Of a stretch of DNA of 50,600 nucleotides, positions 7,221-15,217 are shown in pieces. The stretch's first letter is position 1. The number at the start of each line of letters is the position of its first letter. The notes beneath the pieces are model-generated. The model searched no databases and was not told where the DNA came from. It saw nothing but the letters and a program-made list of their open reading frames with translations. The stretch lies in NCBI GenBank assembly GCA_017847725.1, contig JAGAXW010000027.1:1-50600 (forward strand), in the 5' to 3' direction. The translations under genes were made by a program, and so were the position numbers. The stretch comes from Prevotella sp. (lineage in GTDB: Bacteria > Bacteroidota > Bacteroidia > Bacteroidales > Bacteroidaceae).

Positions 7221-7764
7221 TTGCCCTGCTCTCGTTGCGTTGTTCCAGGAATTCGCTCACCTGCTCCTGCATGCCACGCGTGACGGCGATACGTCCGGAA
7301 CGAGTGTACTGGAGCACACAGCCGAACTCGTCGAGGGCACGGAACAGGCTGATGATATCTTCCGTCTTGCCGCTCTTCATGACGATGACATAGGTGGGGT
7401 TTACCTCCGTAATCTTGGCATCGTGATGGCGGATGGTCCTTGAAATGTTGGTATTCTGCATCACTATGTCGGTGGCCAACTTGTAGAGGCCCGTCTCACG
7501 GATGAAGAGCTGGTCGTCGGTAAAGTAGTTGGCCTTGATGACGTCAATCTTCTTCTCTATCTGGCGGGTTATCTTCTCTATCTGGTCGGCATCGCTCCAT
7601 GCCGTGATGGTATACTTGTGAACGCCCTCGATGCTGGAGGCCGACACGTTAAGGCTCTCGATATTGACCTGACGGCGCGTGAACACAGCGGTAATCTGGT
7701 TCAAGATACCCGCAATATTCTCTGAGTAAACCAATAAGGTATATAACTTCTTTTTCTCTTCCAT
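7213..7764 (-). CDS. ilvN: Acetolactate synthase small (regulatory) subunit
   Basis: 183 residues. The N-terminal ACT domain (YTLLVYSENIAGILNQITAV, NIESLNVSASSIEGVHKYTI) binds valine for feedback control. The C-terminal ~100 residues form the second regulatory domain (RETGLYKLA, VMKSGKTEDIISLFRALDEF). It pairs with the large subunit encoded 16 bases upstream. It overlaps the thioesterase start by eight bases. Confidence 0.94.
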   Translation of the reverse strand: MEEKKKLYTLLVYSENIAGILNQITAVFTRRQVNIESLNVSASSIEGVHKYTITAWSDADQIEKITRQIEKKIDVIKANYFTDDQLFIRETGLYKLATDIVMQNTNISRTIRHHDAKITEVNPTYVIVMKSGKTEDIISLFRALDEFGCVLQYTRSGRIAVTRGMQEQVSEFLEQRNESRANG

Positions 7765-7780
7765 CTTACTTCTTACATCA

Positions 7781-9484
7781 TCACACTTCCAACATCATCT
7801 CGTTAACGTTCATGCCCGGAGGGGTCATGGGCAGCACGTTGTCTTCCTCCTTGATGGCACACTCCAAGATGAAGGGTCCTTTGGTCGACAACATCTTGGC
7901 AACGGCACTTGCCAGATCCTTGCGGTCGGTGACTGCCTGATAGGCGATGCCATAGCCCTTGGCTATCAGTTCGTAGCAGGGGTTCAGCATCTTAGTGAAC
8001 GACTTGCGGCGCATCCAGAACATGTCCTGCCACTGGCGGACGTTGCCCAGATAGTTATTGTTAAGCAATATCATCTTGACAGGAGCCTGCTGTTCCATGA
8101 TAGTTCCAAGCTCCTCGATACACATCTGGAAGCCGCCGTCGCCCATGAAGCAGCACACGGTGCGATCGGTGGCGAACGTGGCACCAATAGCTGCCGGCAT
8201 GCCGTAGCCCATCGTGCCCAAGCCTCCGCTGGTGCAGATGCTACGCTTCTCGGGGAAGCGGAAGTAGCGCGTCGCAAAGAGCTGATTCTGCCCTACGTCC
8301 GTCACGAGGACAGCGCCGCGAGGTGCCTGCTCGGCAACGACATTCACCACCTCGCCCATGAGCAGGGGGCCCTGCTGGGGATGGATGGCAGGCTCTATCA
8401 CCTTCGTAAGCTCCTTGATGTCCAGTTCCTTGAATGACTGGCGCCACTCTGTATGCTTATTCTCATTCAGCAGTGCGGTGATTACGGGCAAGGATTCCTT
8501 ACAGTCGGCCACCACAGCGACATCAGTCTTCACGTTCTTGTCAATCTCGCTACGGTCAATATCCAAATGGATTATCTTGGCTTGCTTTGCATAGTTCTTC
8601 AGATTGCCCGTCACGCGGTCGCTGAAGCGCATGCCGATGGCTATCAGCACGTCGCACTCCTGCTCCTTCTGGTTGACGGCATAATTGCCGTGCATGCCCA
8701 ACATTCCGACATTCAGAGGATGGTCGGAAGGCAGTGCCGAGAGGCCCAACATGGTACGACCGGCTGGAATGTCGGCTTTCTCCAAGAAGGCTTTCAACTC
8801 GTCATGGGCATTGCCGAGTTCTACCCCCTGGCCCACTAACGCTAACGGCTTTTTGGCATTATTGATTAGTTCGGCAGCCTCGCGCACGGCATCTGTATTG
8901 AGTTTGGGGTAAGCGACATAAGAGCGCACAAAGTCAACCTTCTTGGGCTCCCAGTCAATCTCTTCCACCTGTGCATTGCGGGGAAAGTCCAACACGACAG
9001 GACCAGGGCGACCACTACGCGCAATATAGAAAGCACGGCTGACAGCCCACGCTATGTCTTCAGCATGGCGTATCTGATACGACCACTTCGAGATGGGCTG
9101 GGCCACACCCACGAGGTCGACCTCCTGGAACGCGTCGGTTCCCAAGGCGGAGATGGCAACCTGTCCTGCTATGACCACCATTGGGGTGGAGTCCATCATG
9201 GCATCAGCCACACCTGTCAACGTATTCGTAGCACCTGGACCACTGGTCACGAGGGCAACACCTACCTCACCACTGACGCGGGCATATCCCTCGGCAGCAT
9301 GGGTCGCAGCCTGTTCATGGCGCACCAGAATATGGTCAAAGCACTTTTTCTCGCCACGTGTGTAGTCGAAGAGTGCATCGTAAACGGGCATGATGGCACC
9401 TCCAGGATAGCCGAAGATGGTTTTCACCCCCTCGGCCTGCAGGGCACGCATCAGCGCCTTCGCTCCTGTAATTCTATCTCTCAT
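7781..9484 (-). CDS. ilvB: Acetolactate synthase large subunit
   Basis: 567 residues, the usual size. This TPP-dependent enzyme condenses two pyruvates (or pyruvate and 2-oxobutyrate), the first common step of valine and isoleucine synthesis. Motifs in order: GYPGGAIMPVYDAL with the activating glutamate in VRHEQAATHAAEGYAR (N-terminal TPP domain), a central Rossmann-like domain (IGMRFSDRVTGNL), and the TPP/Mg2+ motif GDGGFQMCIEELGTI ending in LLNNN. It lies 25 bases after ilvD and 16 bases before ilvN on the same strand, which fits one operon. Confidence 0.96.
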   Translation of the reverse strand: MRDRITGAKALMRALQAEGVKTIFGYPGGAIMPVYDALFDYTRGEKKCFDHILVRHEQAATHAAEGYARVSGEVGVALVTSGPGATNTLTGVADAMMDSTPMVVIAGQVAISALGTDAFQEVDLVGVAQPISKWSYQIRHAEDIAWAVSRAFYIARSGRPGPVVLDFPRNAQVEEIDWEPKKVDFVRSYVAYPKLNTDAVREAAELINNAKKPLALVGQGVELGNAHDELKAFLEKADIPAGRTMLGLSALPSDHPLNVGMLGMHGNYAVNQKEQECDVLIAIGMRFSDRVTGNLKNYAKQAKIIHLDIDRSEIDKNVKTDVAVVADCKESLPVITALLNENKHTEWRQSFKELDIKELTKVIEPAIHPQQGPLLMGEVVNVVAEQAPRGAVLVTDVGQNQLFATRYFRFPEKRSICTSGGLGTMGYGMPAAIGATFATDRTVCCFMGDGGFQMCIEELGTIMEQQAPVKMILLNNNYLGNVRQWQDMFWMRRKSFTKMLNPCYELIAKGYGIAYQAVTDRKDLASAVAKMLSTKGPFILECAIKEEDNVLPMTPPGMNVNEMMLEV

Positions 9485-9509
9485 ATTTTTTCCAGTTATT
9501 CCTGTTGTA

Positions 9510-11312
9510 CTATTCTATCACGCGGACACCACCCTTGTCGGCACTGCTGACGCTCTGGGCATACGCACGCAGGGCCTTGCTTACCTGACGATTACGCTTC
9601 AGCGGCTGCTGAGGACGCGCAGCCAACTCTTCGTCGCTCAGCTTCACATTAATCTGACGGTTGGGAATATCTATCACGATGATGTCGCCATCCTTGATCT
9701 TACCGATGTTACCACCTGCGGCAGCCTCGGGCGAGATGTGACCGATGGAGAGTCCGCTGGTTCCACCCGAGAAGCGGCCGTCAGTGATGAGGGCGCACTC
9801 CTTACCCATGTGCATCGACTTGATGTAGCTGGTAGGATATAGCATCTCCTGCATGCCAGGGCCACCCTTCGGTCCCTCGTGGGTGATGACGACACAGTCG
9901 CCCTTCTTGACCTTGCCGCCCAGAATGCCATCACAGGCGTCCTCCTGAGAGTCAAAGCAGACGGCAGGTCCCTCGAAGTGCCACAGTGCCTCGTCGACAC
10001 CGGCGGTCTTGACGACGCAGCCGTCTTGTGCGATATTGCCGAAGAGTACAGCCAGTCCGCCATCCTTGGTATAGGCATGCTCAATGTCGCGGATACAGCC
10101 GTTGGCACGGTCGGTATCCAGTATTCCCCACACTTCGCTCTGACTTCCCATCTTGGTGGAGAAGCGATTGCCGGGAGCCGACTGATAGATACGGTTGGCT
10201 TCTGCATCGACGGGACCGTCGACAATGCTGTATTTCTGCATGGCCTCCCCCAGCGTCATACCATCGACCCGAGGAGCAGAACCGTCGATGAGCCCACCCT
10301 TGGCGAGTTCATTCATGATACCCAAGATGCCACCTGCACGGTTGCACTCCTGAACACTGTATTTCTGGGTATTGGGCGCCAACTTGCAGAGGCAGGGTGT
10401 CTTGCGAGAGAGGGCATCGATGTCTCCGATGGTGAAATCGACACCAGCCTCCTGGGCAACAGCCAGCAAGTGGAGCACCGTATTGGTAGAGCCACCCATT
10501 GCGATGTCGAGCGTCATGGCATTGAGGAAAGCCTGACGGGTAGCGATGTTGCGGGGCAGCACGCTGTCGTCGCCATCTTCATAGTAAGCCAACGCATTCT
10601 TGACTATCTGACGGGCAGCAGCCTTGAAGAGTTCAATGCGGTTGGTATGGGTGGCGAGGATGGTGCCATTGCCGGGCAGCGACAGCCCGATGGCCTCGGT
10701 AAGGGAGTTCATGCTATTGGCGGTGAACATACCCGAGCACGAACCGCAACCCGGACAGGCGCACTGTTCAATCTGCTCCAGCTCGTCGTCGCTGACAGAG
10801 GAATCGGCACCCTTCACCATAGCGGTGATGAGGTCGGCATTCTCACCACGCCAGCGACCAGCCTCCATCGGTCCGCCACTACAGAAGACGGTGGGAATGT
10901 TCAGTCGCATAGAGGCCATCAGCATACCGGGCGTCACCTTGTCACAGTTGGAGATGCAGATCATGGCATCGGCCTTGTGGGCGTTGACCATATACTCCAC
11001 CGAGTCGGCAATAATGTCACGCGAAGGCAGTGAGTAGAGCATGCCGTCGTGCCCCATAGCGATGCCATCGTCGATGGCAATCGTATTGAATTCGGCAGCA
11101 TAACACCCCATCTTCTCTATCTCCTCACGAACAATCTGTCCTATCTCGTGGAGGTGAGTGTGACCCGGCACAAACTGGGTGAACGAGTTGACAACGGCGA
11201 TGATGGGCTTGCCAAACTGCTCGTGTTTCATACCTGTGGCAACCCAGAGCGCACGGGCTCCAGCCATTCTTCTACCTTCTGTGCAAACTGCACTGCGCAA
11301 TGGATGTTTCAT
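9510..11312 (-). CDS. ilvD: Dihydroxy-acid dehydratase
   Basis: 600 residues, matching the IlvD/Edd family. It dehydrates dihydroxy acids to 2-oxo acids in the isoleucine and valine pathway and uses an iron-sulfur cluster. The expected cluster cysteines are in [14 protein letters not shown] and [17 protein letters not shown]. Further family motifs are [13 protein letters not shown] and [15 protein letters not shown] with [15 protein letters not shown]. It is the first gene of the minus-strand ilvD-ilvB-ilvN-thioesterase run, with a promoter just upstream and no long leader. Confidence 0.96.
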   Translation of the reverse strand: MKHPLRSAVCTEGRRMAGARALWVATGMKHEQFGKPIIAVVNSFTQFVPGHTHLHEIGQIVREEIEKMGCYAAEFNTIAIDDGIAMGHDGMLYSLPSRDIIADSVEYMVNAHKADAMICISNCDKVTPGMLMASMRLNIPTVFCSGGPMEAGRWRGENADLITAMVKGADSSVSDDELEQIEQCACPGCGSCSGMFTANSMNSLTEAIGLSLPGNGTILATHTNRIELFKAAARQIVKNALAYYEDGDDSVLPRNIATRQAFLNAMTLDIAMGGSTNTVLHLLAVAQEAGVDFTIGDIDALSRKTPCLCKLAPNTQKYSVQECNRAGGILGIMNELAKGGLIDGSAPRVDGMTLGEAMQKYSIVDGPVDAEANRIYQSAPGNRFSTKMGSQSEVWGILDTDRANGCIRDIEHAYTKDGGLAVLFGNIAQDGCVVKTAGVDEALWHFEGPAVCFDSQEDACDGILGGKVKKGDCVVITHEGPKGGPGMQEMLYPTSYIKSMHMGKECALITDGRFSGGTSGLSIGHISPEAAAGGNIGKIKDGDIIVIDIPNRQINVKLSDEELAARPQQPLKRNRQVSKALRAYAQSVSSADKGGVRVIE

Positions 11313-11359
11313 ATATCAATGTATATTTGCTTAGTTCCTAAGATTATAATTATAAGGTG

Positions 11360-11390
11360 CAAAGGTACACCTTTTTCCATAAATAGCCAA
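11360..11390 (-). promoter_or_regulatory. Promoter of the ilvD operon
   Basis: Minus strand TTG (11388-11390), 20 bases, then TACCTTTG (11360-11367). The ATG follows ~47 bases later. No leader peptide or attenuator is visible in this short leader. Confidence 0.65.
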
Positions 11391-11400
11391 CAAATCGGCA

Positions 11401-11435
11401 CAAAAAATCCCCGCAATCTTACAATTGCGAGGATT
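11401..11435 (-). terminator. Intrinsic terminator after the OmpA-family gene
   Basis: A 12-base stem (AATCCTCGCAAT with ATTGCGGGGATT on the minus strand, one mismatch), a 6-base loop and a T6 run (11402-11407) lie 26 bases after the ompA stop. Confidence 0.85.
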
Positions 11436-11461
11436 TCGGAAGGATTTTATTATTATTCCTA

Positions 11462-12622
11462 TTATTTCGTGGTGTCGATGAACATGGCCACACGGTTGAA
11501 GTCGCGCTCGTCAGAGAGCTTGTCGGTAGCACCAAGACCCTCGACGGTGATGCGGTCGGCAGCAATCTTGTACTTCTTGATGAGAGCCTTCTTCACAGCC
11601 TCGGCACGCTTCTCAGACAGTTTCTGGTTGAACTCCTTAGAGCCCTCGGGAGAAGCATAGCCCACAACCTTAACCTTAGCATCGCTGTGGTTCTTCATGT
11701 ATTTGGCAATCATCTCGATGCTGGCATACTGAGCGGCATCGATGGTGCTCTTGCCCTGACGGAAGATAACGTGGGGCTGCAGGAATGCCTCCTTCTTCTC
11801 GACTACCTGTACGGGGCGAGACTCACAGTCGGCGAGCTTCTTCTTCAGGTCGGCGATGGTGGCAGCGTCGGCAGCAATCTTACCATCCTTGGCGGCATTG
11901 TCGGCACGCAGCTCGTTGATCTTGGCGTTCAGACCGTCAATCTCTGCCTGGTCGCGCAGCTCGGCAATCTTGAAGTTATGAGTACCGTTAGAGTTGGCGA
12001 ACTTGTAGTTAACACCGACAAGTACGCCGATACCGGCATCGTTGATGTTGTATGACACTTTGTGAGCGAAACCAGAGGCATTCATGGCACCCTCCATGTT
12101 GAACACGATGTTGGGCTCTACATAAATCTGCCAAGCCTTGGCAGCACCCAGATTGAAGGCGAAGTCGATACCCAGCTTAGAAGACAGCCAGTTGCTGTTG
12201 TCCTTCGGGTGGTTGCTCTTGGTGCCCCATACGTGACCCCAGCCAAGACCATAGACACCGATGACCTCAAAGAAGCGAGGCTCGCCCTTGTAGCCACCAA
12301 ACCAGTTGCTGAAGTTAGTCATACCCAACAGAGATACGTTAGTGCAGCGAACAAATGTACCCAGCGAAGCGGCGGGCTTGTTGCCGAAATAAGCGGTACC
12401 CTCAGCAGCCACACCGAATACGGGAGTGAACCAACGGCCTACACGCAGGCCGGCCTGAGGATTGATGTTCTTCATTACCTTGTAGTTCTTGGCAGGTGCG
12501 CTTACGCCACCGTTGACACCAATAAACCAGTTGTCTGTCAACTTGCTCTCCAGGACGGTCTGAGCAGAAATTGCCTGTGCCGACAGAGCAGCAACAGCAA
12601 GCATTAAAAATAACTTTTTCAT
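11462..12622 (-). CDS. OmpA-family outer membrane protein
   Basis: 386 residues. Signal peptide MKKLFLMLAVAALSAQAISA. Residues ~25-215 form the N-terminal beta-barrel (NWFIGVNGGVSAPAKNY, GYKGEPRFFEVIGVYGLGWG). A coiled-coil linker follows (ELRDQAEIDGLNAKINELRA, then IAADAATIADLKKKLADCES). The C-terminal ~110 residues are the OmpA/MotB peptidoglycan-binding domain (VVGYASPEGSKEFNQKLSEK, RITVEGLGATDKLSDERDFN). The role is structural: anchoring the outer membrane to the cell wall. It is a single-gene unit with its own promoter (TTACTTTG preceded by TTG at 20 bases) and a strong terminator. Confidence 0.93.
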   Translation of the reverse strand: MKKLFLMLAVAALSAQAISAQTVLESKLTDNWFIGVNGGVSAPAKNYKVMKNINPQAGLRVGRWFTPVFGVAAEGTAYFGNKPAASLGTFVRCTNVSLLGMTNFSNWFGGYKGEPRFFEVIGVYGLGWGHVWGTKSNHPKDNSNWLSSKLGIDFAFNLGAAKAWQIYVEPNIVFNMEGAMNASGFAHKVSYNINDAGIGVLVGVNYKFANSNGTHNFKIAELRDQAEIDGLNAKINELRADNAAKDGKIAADAATIADLKKKLADCESRPVQVVEKKEAFLQPHVIFRQGKSTIDAAQYASIEMIAKYMKNHSDAKVKVVGYASPEGSKEFNQKLSEKRAEAVKKALIKKYKIAADRITVEGLGATDKLSDERDFNRVAMFIDTTK

Positions 12623-12759
12623 TTGTACTAACTCGTTAATTTTATAAAAAATAACTTACTTTTTCTTACTATCGAGTGCAAAGTAACAAAAAAATTATCT
12701 AACCTCCAAGTTTTTTTGGTAAAAACGCACCTTATCGGTGTAAAAATTGCCCTCTTCAG

Positions 12760-12789
12760 TTGCTTTTCGGCAGATTTTTACTACCTTTG
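12760..12789 (+). promoter_or_regulatory. Promoter of the cobUTS operon
   Basis: TTG (12760-12762), 19 bases, TACCTTTG (12782-12789). Only 12 bases separate the -7 box from the cobU ATG, so there is no room for a cobalamin riboswitch in the leader. Confidence 0.75.
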
Positions 12790-12801
12790 CCTATCAAAAC
12801 A

Positions 12802-13308
12802 ATGAAACATATCACACTGATAACAGGAGGACAGCGCTCGGGCAAAAGCCGCTATGCCGAACAACTGGCACTACAGCTGAGCGACCATCCCGTATACGTG
12901 GCAACAGCACACGTATGGGACGAGGAGTTCGGGGAGCGTGTCAGGCGACACCAACAGCGGCGCGGACCGCAGTGGACCAACATCGAGGAGGAGCGTGAGC
13001 TGAGCCGCCACGACCTGACTGGGCGCGTGGCCGTCATCGACTGCATCACGCTGTGGTGCACCAACTACTTCACTGAGGGCATCACCGTTGACAATGCCCT
13101 GGCCGCTCTCAAAGCCGAGTTCGATCGTTTTACCGCTCAGGACGCCACGCTTATCTTCGTCACCAACGAGATTGGCTCCGGCGGCGTCAGCACCAACCAG
13201 TTGCAACGCCGCTTCACCGATCTGCAGGGGTGGATGAACCAATATGTGGCACAACATGCCGACGAGGTAATTCTGATGATCAGTGGAATACCTGTAAAGA
13301 TAAAATGA
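12802..13308 (+). CDS. cobU: Adenosylcobinamide kinase / adenosylcobinamide-phosphate guanylyltransferase
   Basis: 168 residues from ATG 12802; upstream in-frame codons fall within the promoter and are not used. It phosphorylates adenosylcobinamide and attaches GMP in nucleotide loop assembly of cobalamin. The P-loop is GGQRSGKS (residues 9-16). Further family features are VYVATAHVWDEEF (the guanylylated-histidine region nearby, with HQQRR), VIDCITLWCTNYF and FVTNEIGSGGVS. The stop overlaps the cobT start (ATGA), indicating tight coupling with cobT and cobS. Confidence 0.94.
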   Translation: MKHITLITGGQRSGKSRYAEQLALQLSDHPVYVATAHVWDEEFGERVRRHQQRRGPQWTNIEEERELSRHDLTGRVAVIDCITLWCTNYFTEGITVDNALAALKAEFDRFTAQDATLIFVTNEIGSGGVSTNQLQRRFTDLQGWMNQYVAQHADEVILMISGIPVKIK

Positions 13309-14348
13309 AGACATTCGACATACAACAACCCGACCAAGCGCTACAGGCCGCACTACAGCAGAAGATTGACAATCTGAACAAGCCCAAGGGCTCGTTGGGA
13401 CGCCTTGAAGAACTGGCCATGCAGATAGGACTGATACAACAGACGCTCTCGCCCACCCTGAGCCATCCGTGCCACCTGCTACTGGGTGCCGACCATGGCA
13501 TAGAGCGCGAGGGAGTCAGCGTCAGTCCGCGAGAGGTGACGTGGCAACAGATGATTAACTTCACCCGCGGGGGTGGCGGTGTCAACATGTTCTGCCGACA
13601 GCATGGCTTCAAGCTGCGCATCGTCGACGTCGGCGTCGACTACGACCTCAGCGGCTACGAAGGAATCATAAACCGTAAAATAGCACGCGGCACGGACGAC
13701 TTCCTATATGGACCGGCAATGACCGGCGAACAGGCTGACAGGGCCGTCGACGTGGGGGTAGAACTGGTAGACGAGTGCTATGCCGAGGGCTGCAACGTGG
13801 TGAGCATCGGTGAGATGGGTATCGCCAACACGTCGCCCAGCAGCATTTGGATGCACCTCTATACGGGCACACCACTGAAGGAGTGCATAGGCGCCGGCGC
13901 CGGACTCGACAACGAGGGCATACGCCACAAATATAGCGTGCTGACACAGGCGGTACACCGCTACGCATCCGAAAGCCATAGCAACGCCCTCGACCCTATC
14001 CGCTACTTCGGCGGCTTCGAGATGGTGACGGCCATCGGTGCCATGCTGCGCGCTGCCGAACGGCACATGACAGTGTTGGTAGACGGATTCATCATGACGG
14101 CCTGCGCACTGGCAGCCTGCGAACTGTACCCAGATGCCAAGCATTACATGATATTCGCCCACTGCGGCGACGAGAGCGGCCATAAGCGCATGCTCGACTA
14201 CCTGCATGCACAACCACTGCTGCACTTGGGGCTCCGGCTCGGTGAGGGCACGGGAGCCCTCTGCGCCTATCCCATCGTGGAGTCGGCAGTGAGGATGATA
14301 AACGAAATGAACAACTTCGACAATGCAAATATCACTCGATACTTCTAA
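13305..14348 (+). CDS. cobT: Nicotinate-nucleotide:dimethylbenzimidazole phosphoribosyltransferase
   Basis: 347 residues from ATG 13305 (MKTFDIQQPDQALQAALQQK), chosen because it overlaps the cobU stop as ATGA; a longer in-frame start at 13230 would lie inside cobU. It makes alpha-ribazole phosphate for the lower ligand of cobalamin. Family motifs: NKPKGSLGRLEELA, LLGADHGIEREGVS, IGEMGIANTSPSS and LRLGEGTGALCAYPIVESAV, the last containing the catalytic glutamate. It overlaps cobS by 26 bases. Confidence 0.95.
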   Translation: MKTFDIQQPDQALQAALQQKIDNLNKPKGSLGRLEELAMQIGLIQQTLSPTLSHPCHLLLGADHGIEREGVSVSPREVTWQQMINFTRGGGGVNMFCRQHGFKLRIVDVGVDYDLSGYEGIINRKIARGTDDFLYGPAMTGEQADRAVDVGVELVDECYAEGCNVVSIGEMGIANTSPSSIWMHLYTGTPLKECIGAGAGLDNEGIRHKYSVLTQAVHRYASESHSNALDPIRYFGGFEMVTAIGAMLRAAERHMTVLVDGFIMTACALAACELYPDAKHYMIFAHCGDESGHKRMLDYLHAQPLLHLGLRLGEGTGALCAYPIVESAVRMINEMNNFDNANITRYF

Positions 14349-15141
14349 CACGCCTGACAGCGGCCGATGGTATGACCACATCTGGGCGGCACTCATCTTC
14401 TTTACCCGTCTGCCCTTCTGGCGAATCTACCAACCACCGCAGGAGGCGTACAAGACGGTCGTAGAGCACTGGCCACTCGCAGGGTGGATTACGGGAGTGG
14501 CTATGGGTGCCGTACTGTACTTCGGTGTCGAACTGGTGCCCTACGAGATTGCCATCATACTGGCCATCATCGTACGCCTACTGATAACCGGGGCACTGCA
14601 CGAGGACGGACTGGCCGACTTCCTGGACGGCTTCGGAGGTGGCGGACACGACCGCCAGCGTATTCTCGCCATCATGAAAGACTCGCACATCGGCACGTAT
14701 GGCGTCATCGGACTCATCGTCTATTTCCTGCTGTTTTTCCACGTGCTACACAGCATGCAACCGGCAGATGCCGCACTGGCCATCATCGCCGCCGACCCTT
14801 TTGCCAAGATGCTGTCGGCACAACTGATTCTGATGATGCCCTATGCACGCACAGAAGAGACGGCAAAAAACCATACCGTGTATCGCAAGTTTGACGCCAA
14901 GGCCGGAATCAGCCTTACCATACAGGGACTACTGCCCATAGCACTCTTTCTTTATTATATAGGTACACGCGTGAGCTGGCAACTGTTGGTGTTTGTCCCC
15001 GCCGTCGTGATGTATGTGCTCTACCTACTCATCTGGCGACGCCTGCACGGCTACACTGGCGACTGCTGTGGAGCAGTGTGCCTACTGACCGAACTGGCCA
15101 CGCTGCTAACCGTCTGTTCCTGTCTGAATACACTTGTTTAA
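14323..15141 (+). CDS. cobS: Adenosylcobinamide-GDP ribazoletransferase (cobalamin synthase)
   Basis: 272 residues, an integral membrane protein with about six hydrophobic segments. It joins GDP-cobinamide and alpha-ribazole. The family signature is HEDGLADFLDGFGGGGHDRQ followed by ILAIMKDSHIGTYG; the acidic residues bind Mg2+. The N-terminus (IWAALIFFTRLPFW) is typical. It is the last gene of a three-gene overlapping operon. The alpha-ribazole phosphatase gene (cobC), often the fourth member in related bacteria, is not next to it. Confidence 0.93.
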   Translation: MQISLDTSNTPDSGRWYDHIWAALIFFTRLPFWRIYQPPQEAYKTVVEHWPLAGWITGVAMGAVLYFGVELVPYEIAIILAIIVRLLITGALHEDGLADFLDGFGGGGHDRQRILAIMKDSHIGTYGVIGLIVYFLLFFHVLHSMQPADAALAIIAADPFAKMLSAQLILMMPYARTEETAKNHTVYRKFDAKAGISLTIQGLLPIALFLYYIGTRVSWQLLVFVPAVVMYVLYLLIWRRLHGYTGDCCGAVCLLTELATLLTVCSCLNTLV

Positions 15142-15217
15142 AGTTATTTGTGCATTGCGTTTTAAACCTTCGTGCCGCTACTACGTCTAACTGACAAACA
15201 CAAAAAACAAATCCACT

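Noticed and set aside
11313-11461. Leader-peptide attenuator before ilvD
   Set aside because: The leader is short, with no Ile/Val/Leu-rich ORF and no hairpin between promoter and ATG; the nearby terminator belongs to the OmpA gene.
12623-12801. Cobalamin riboswitch before cobU
   Set aside because: The cobU leader is only a few bases long and shows no B12-box; the interval is filled by two promoters.
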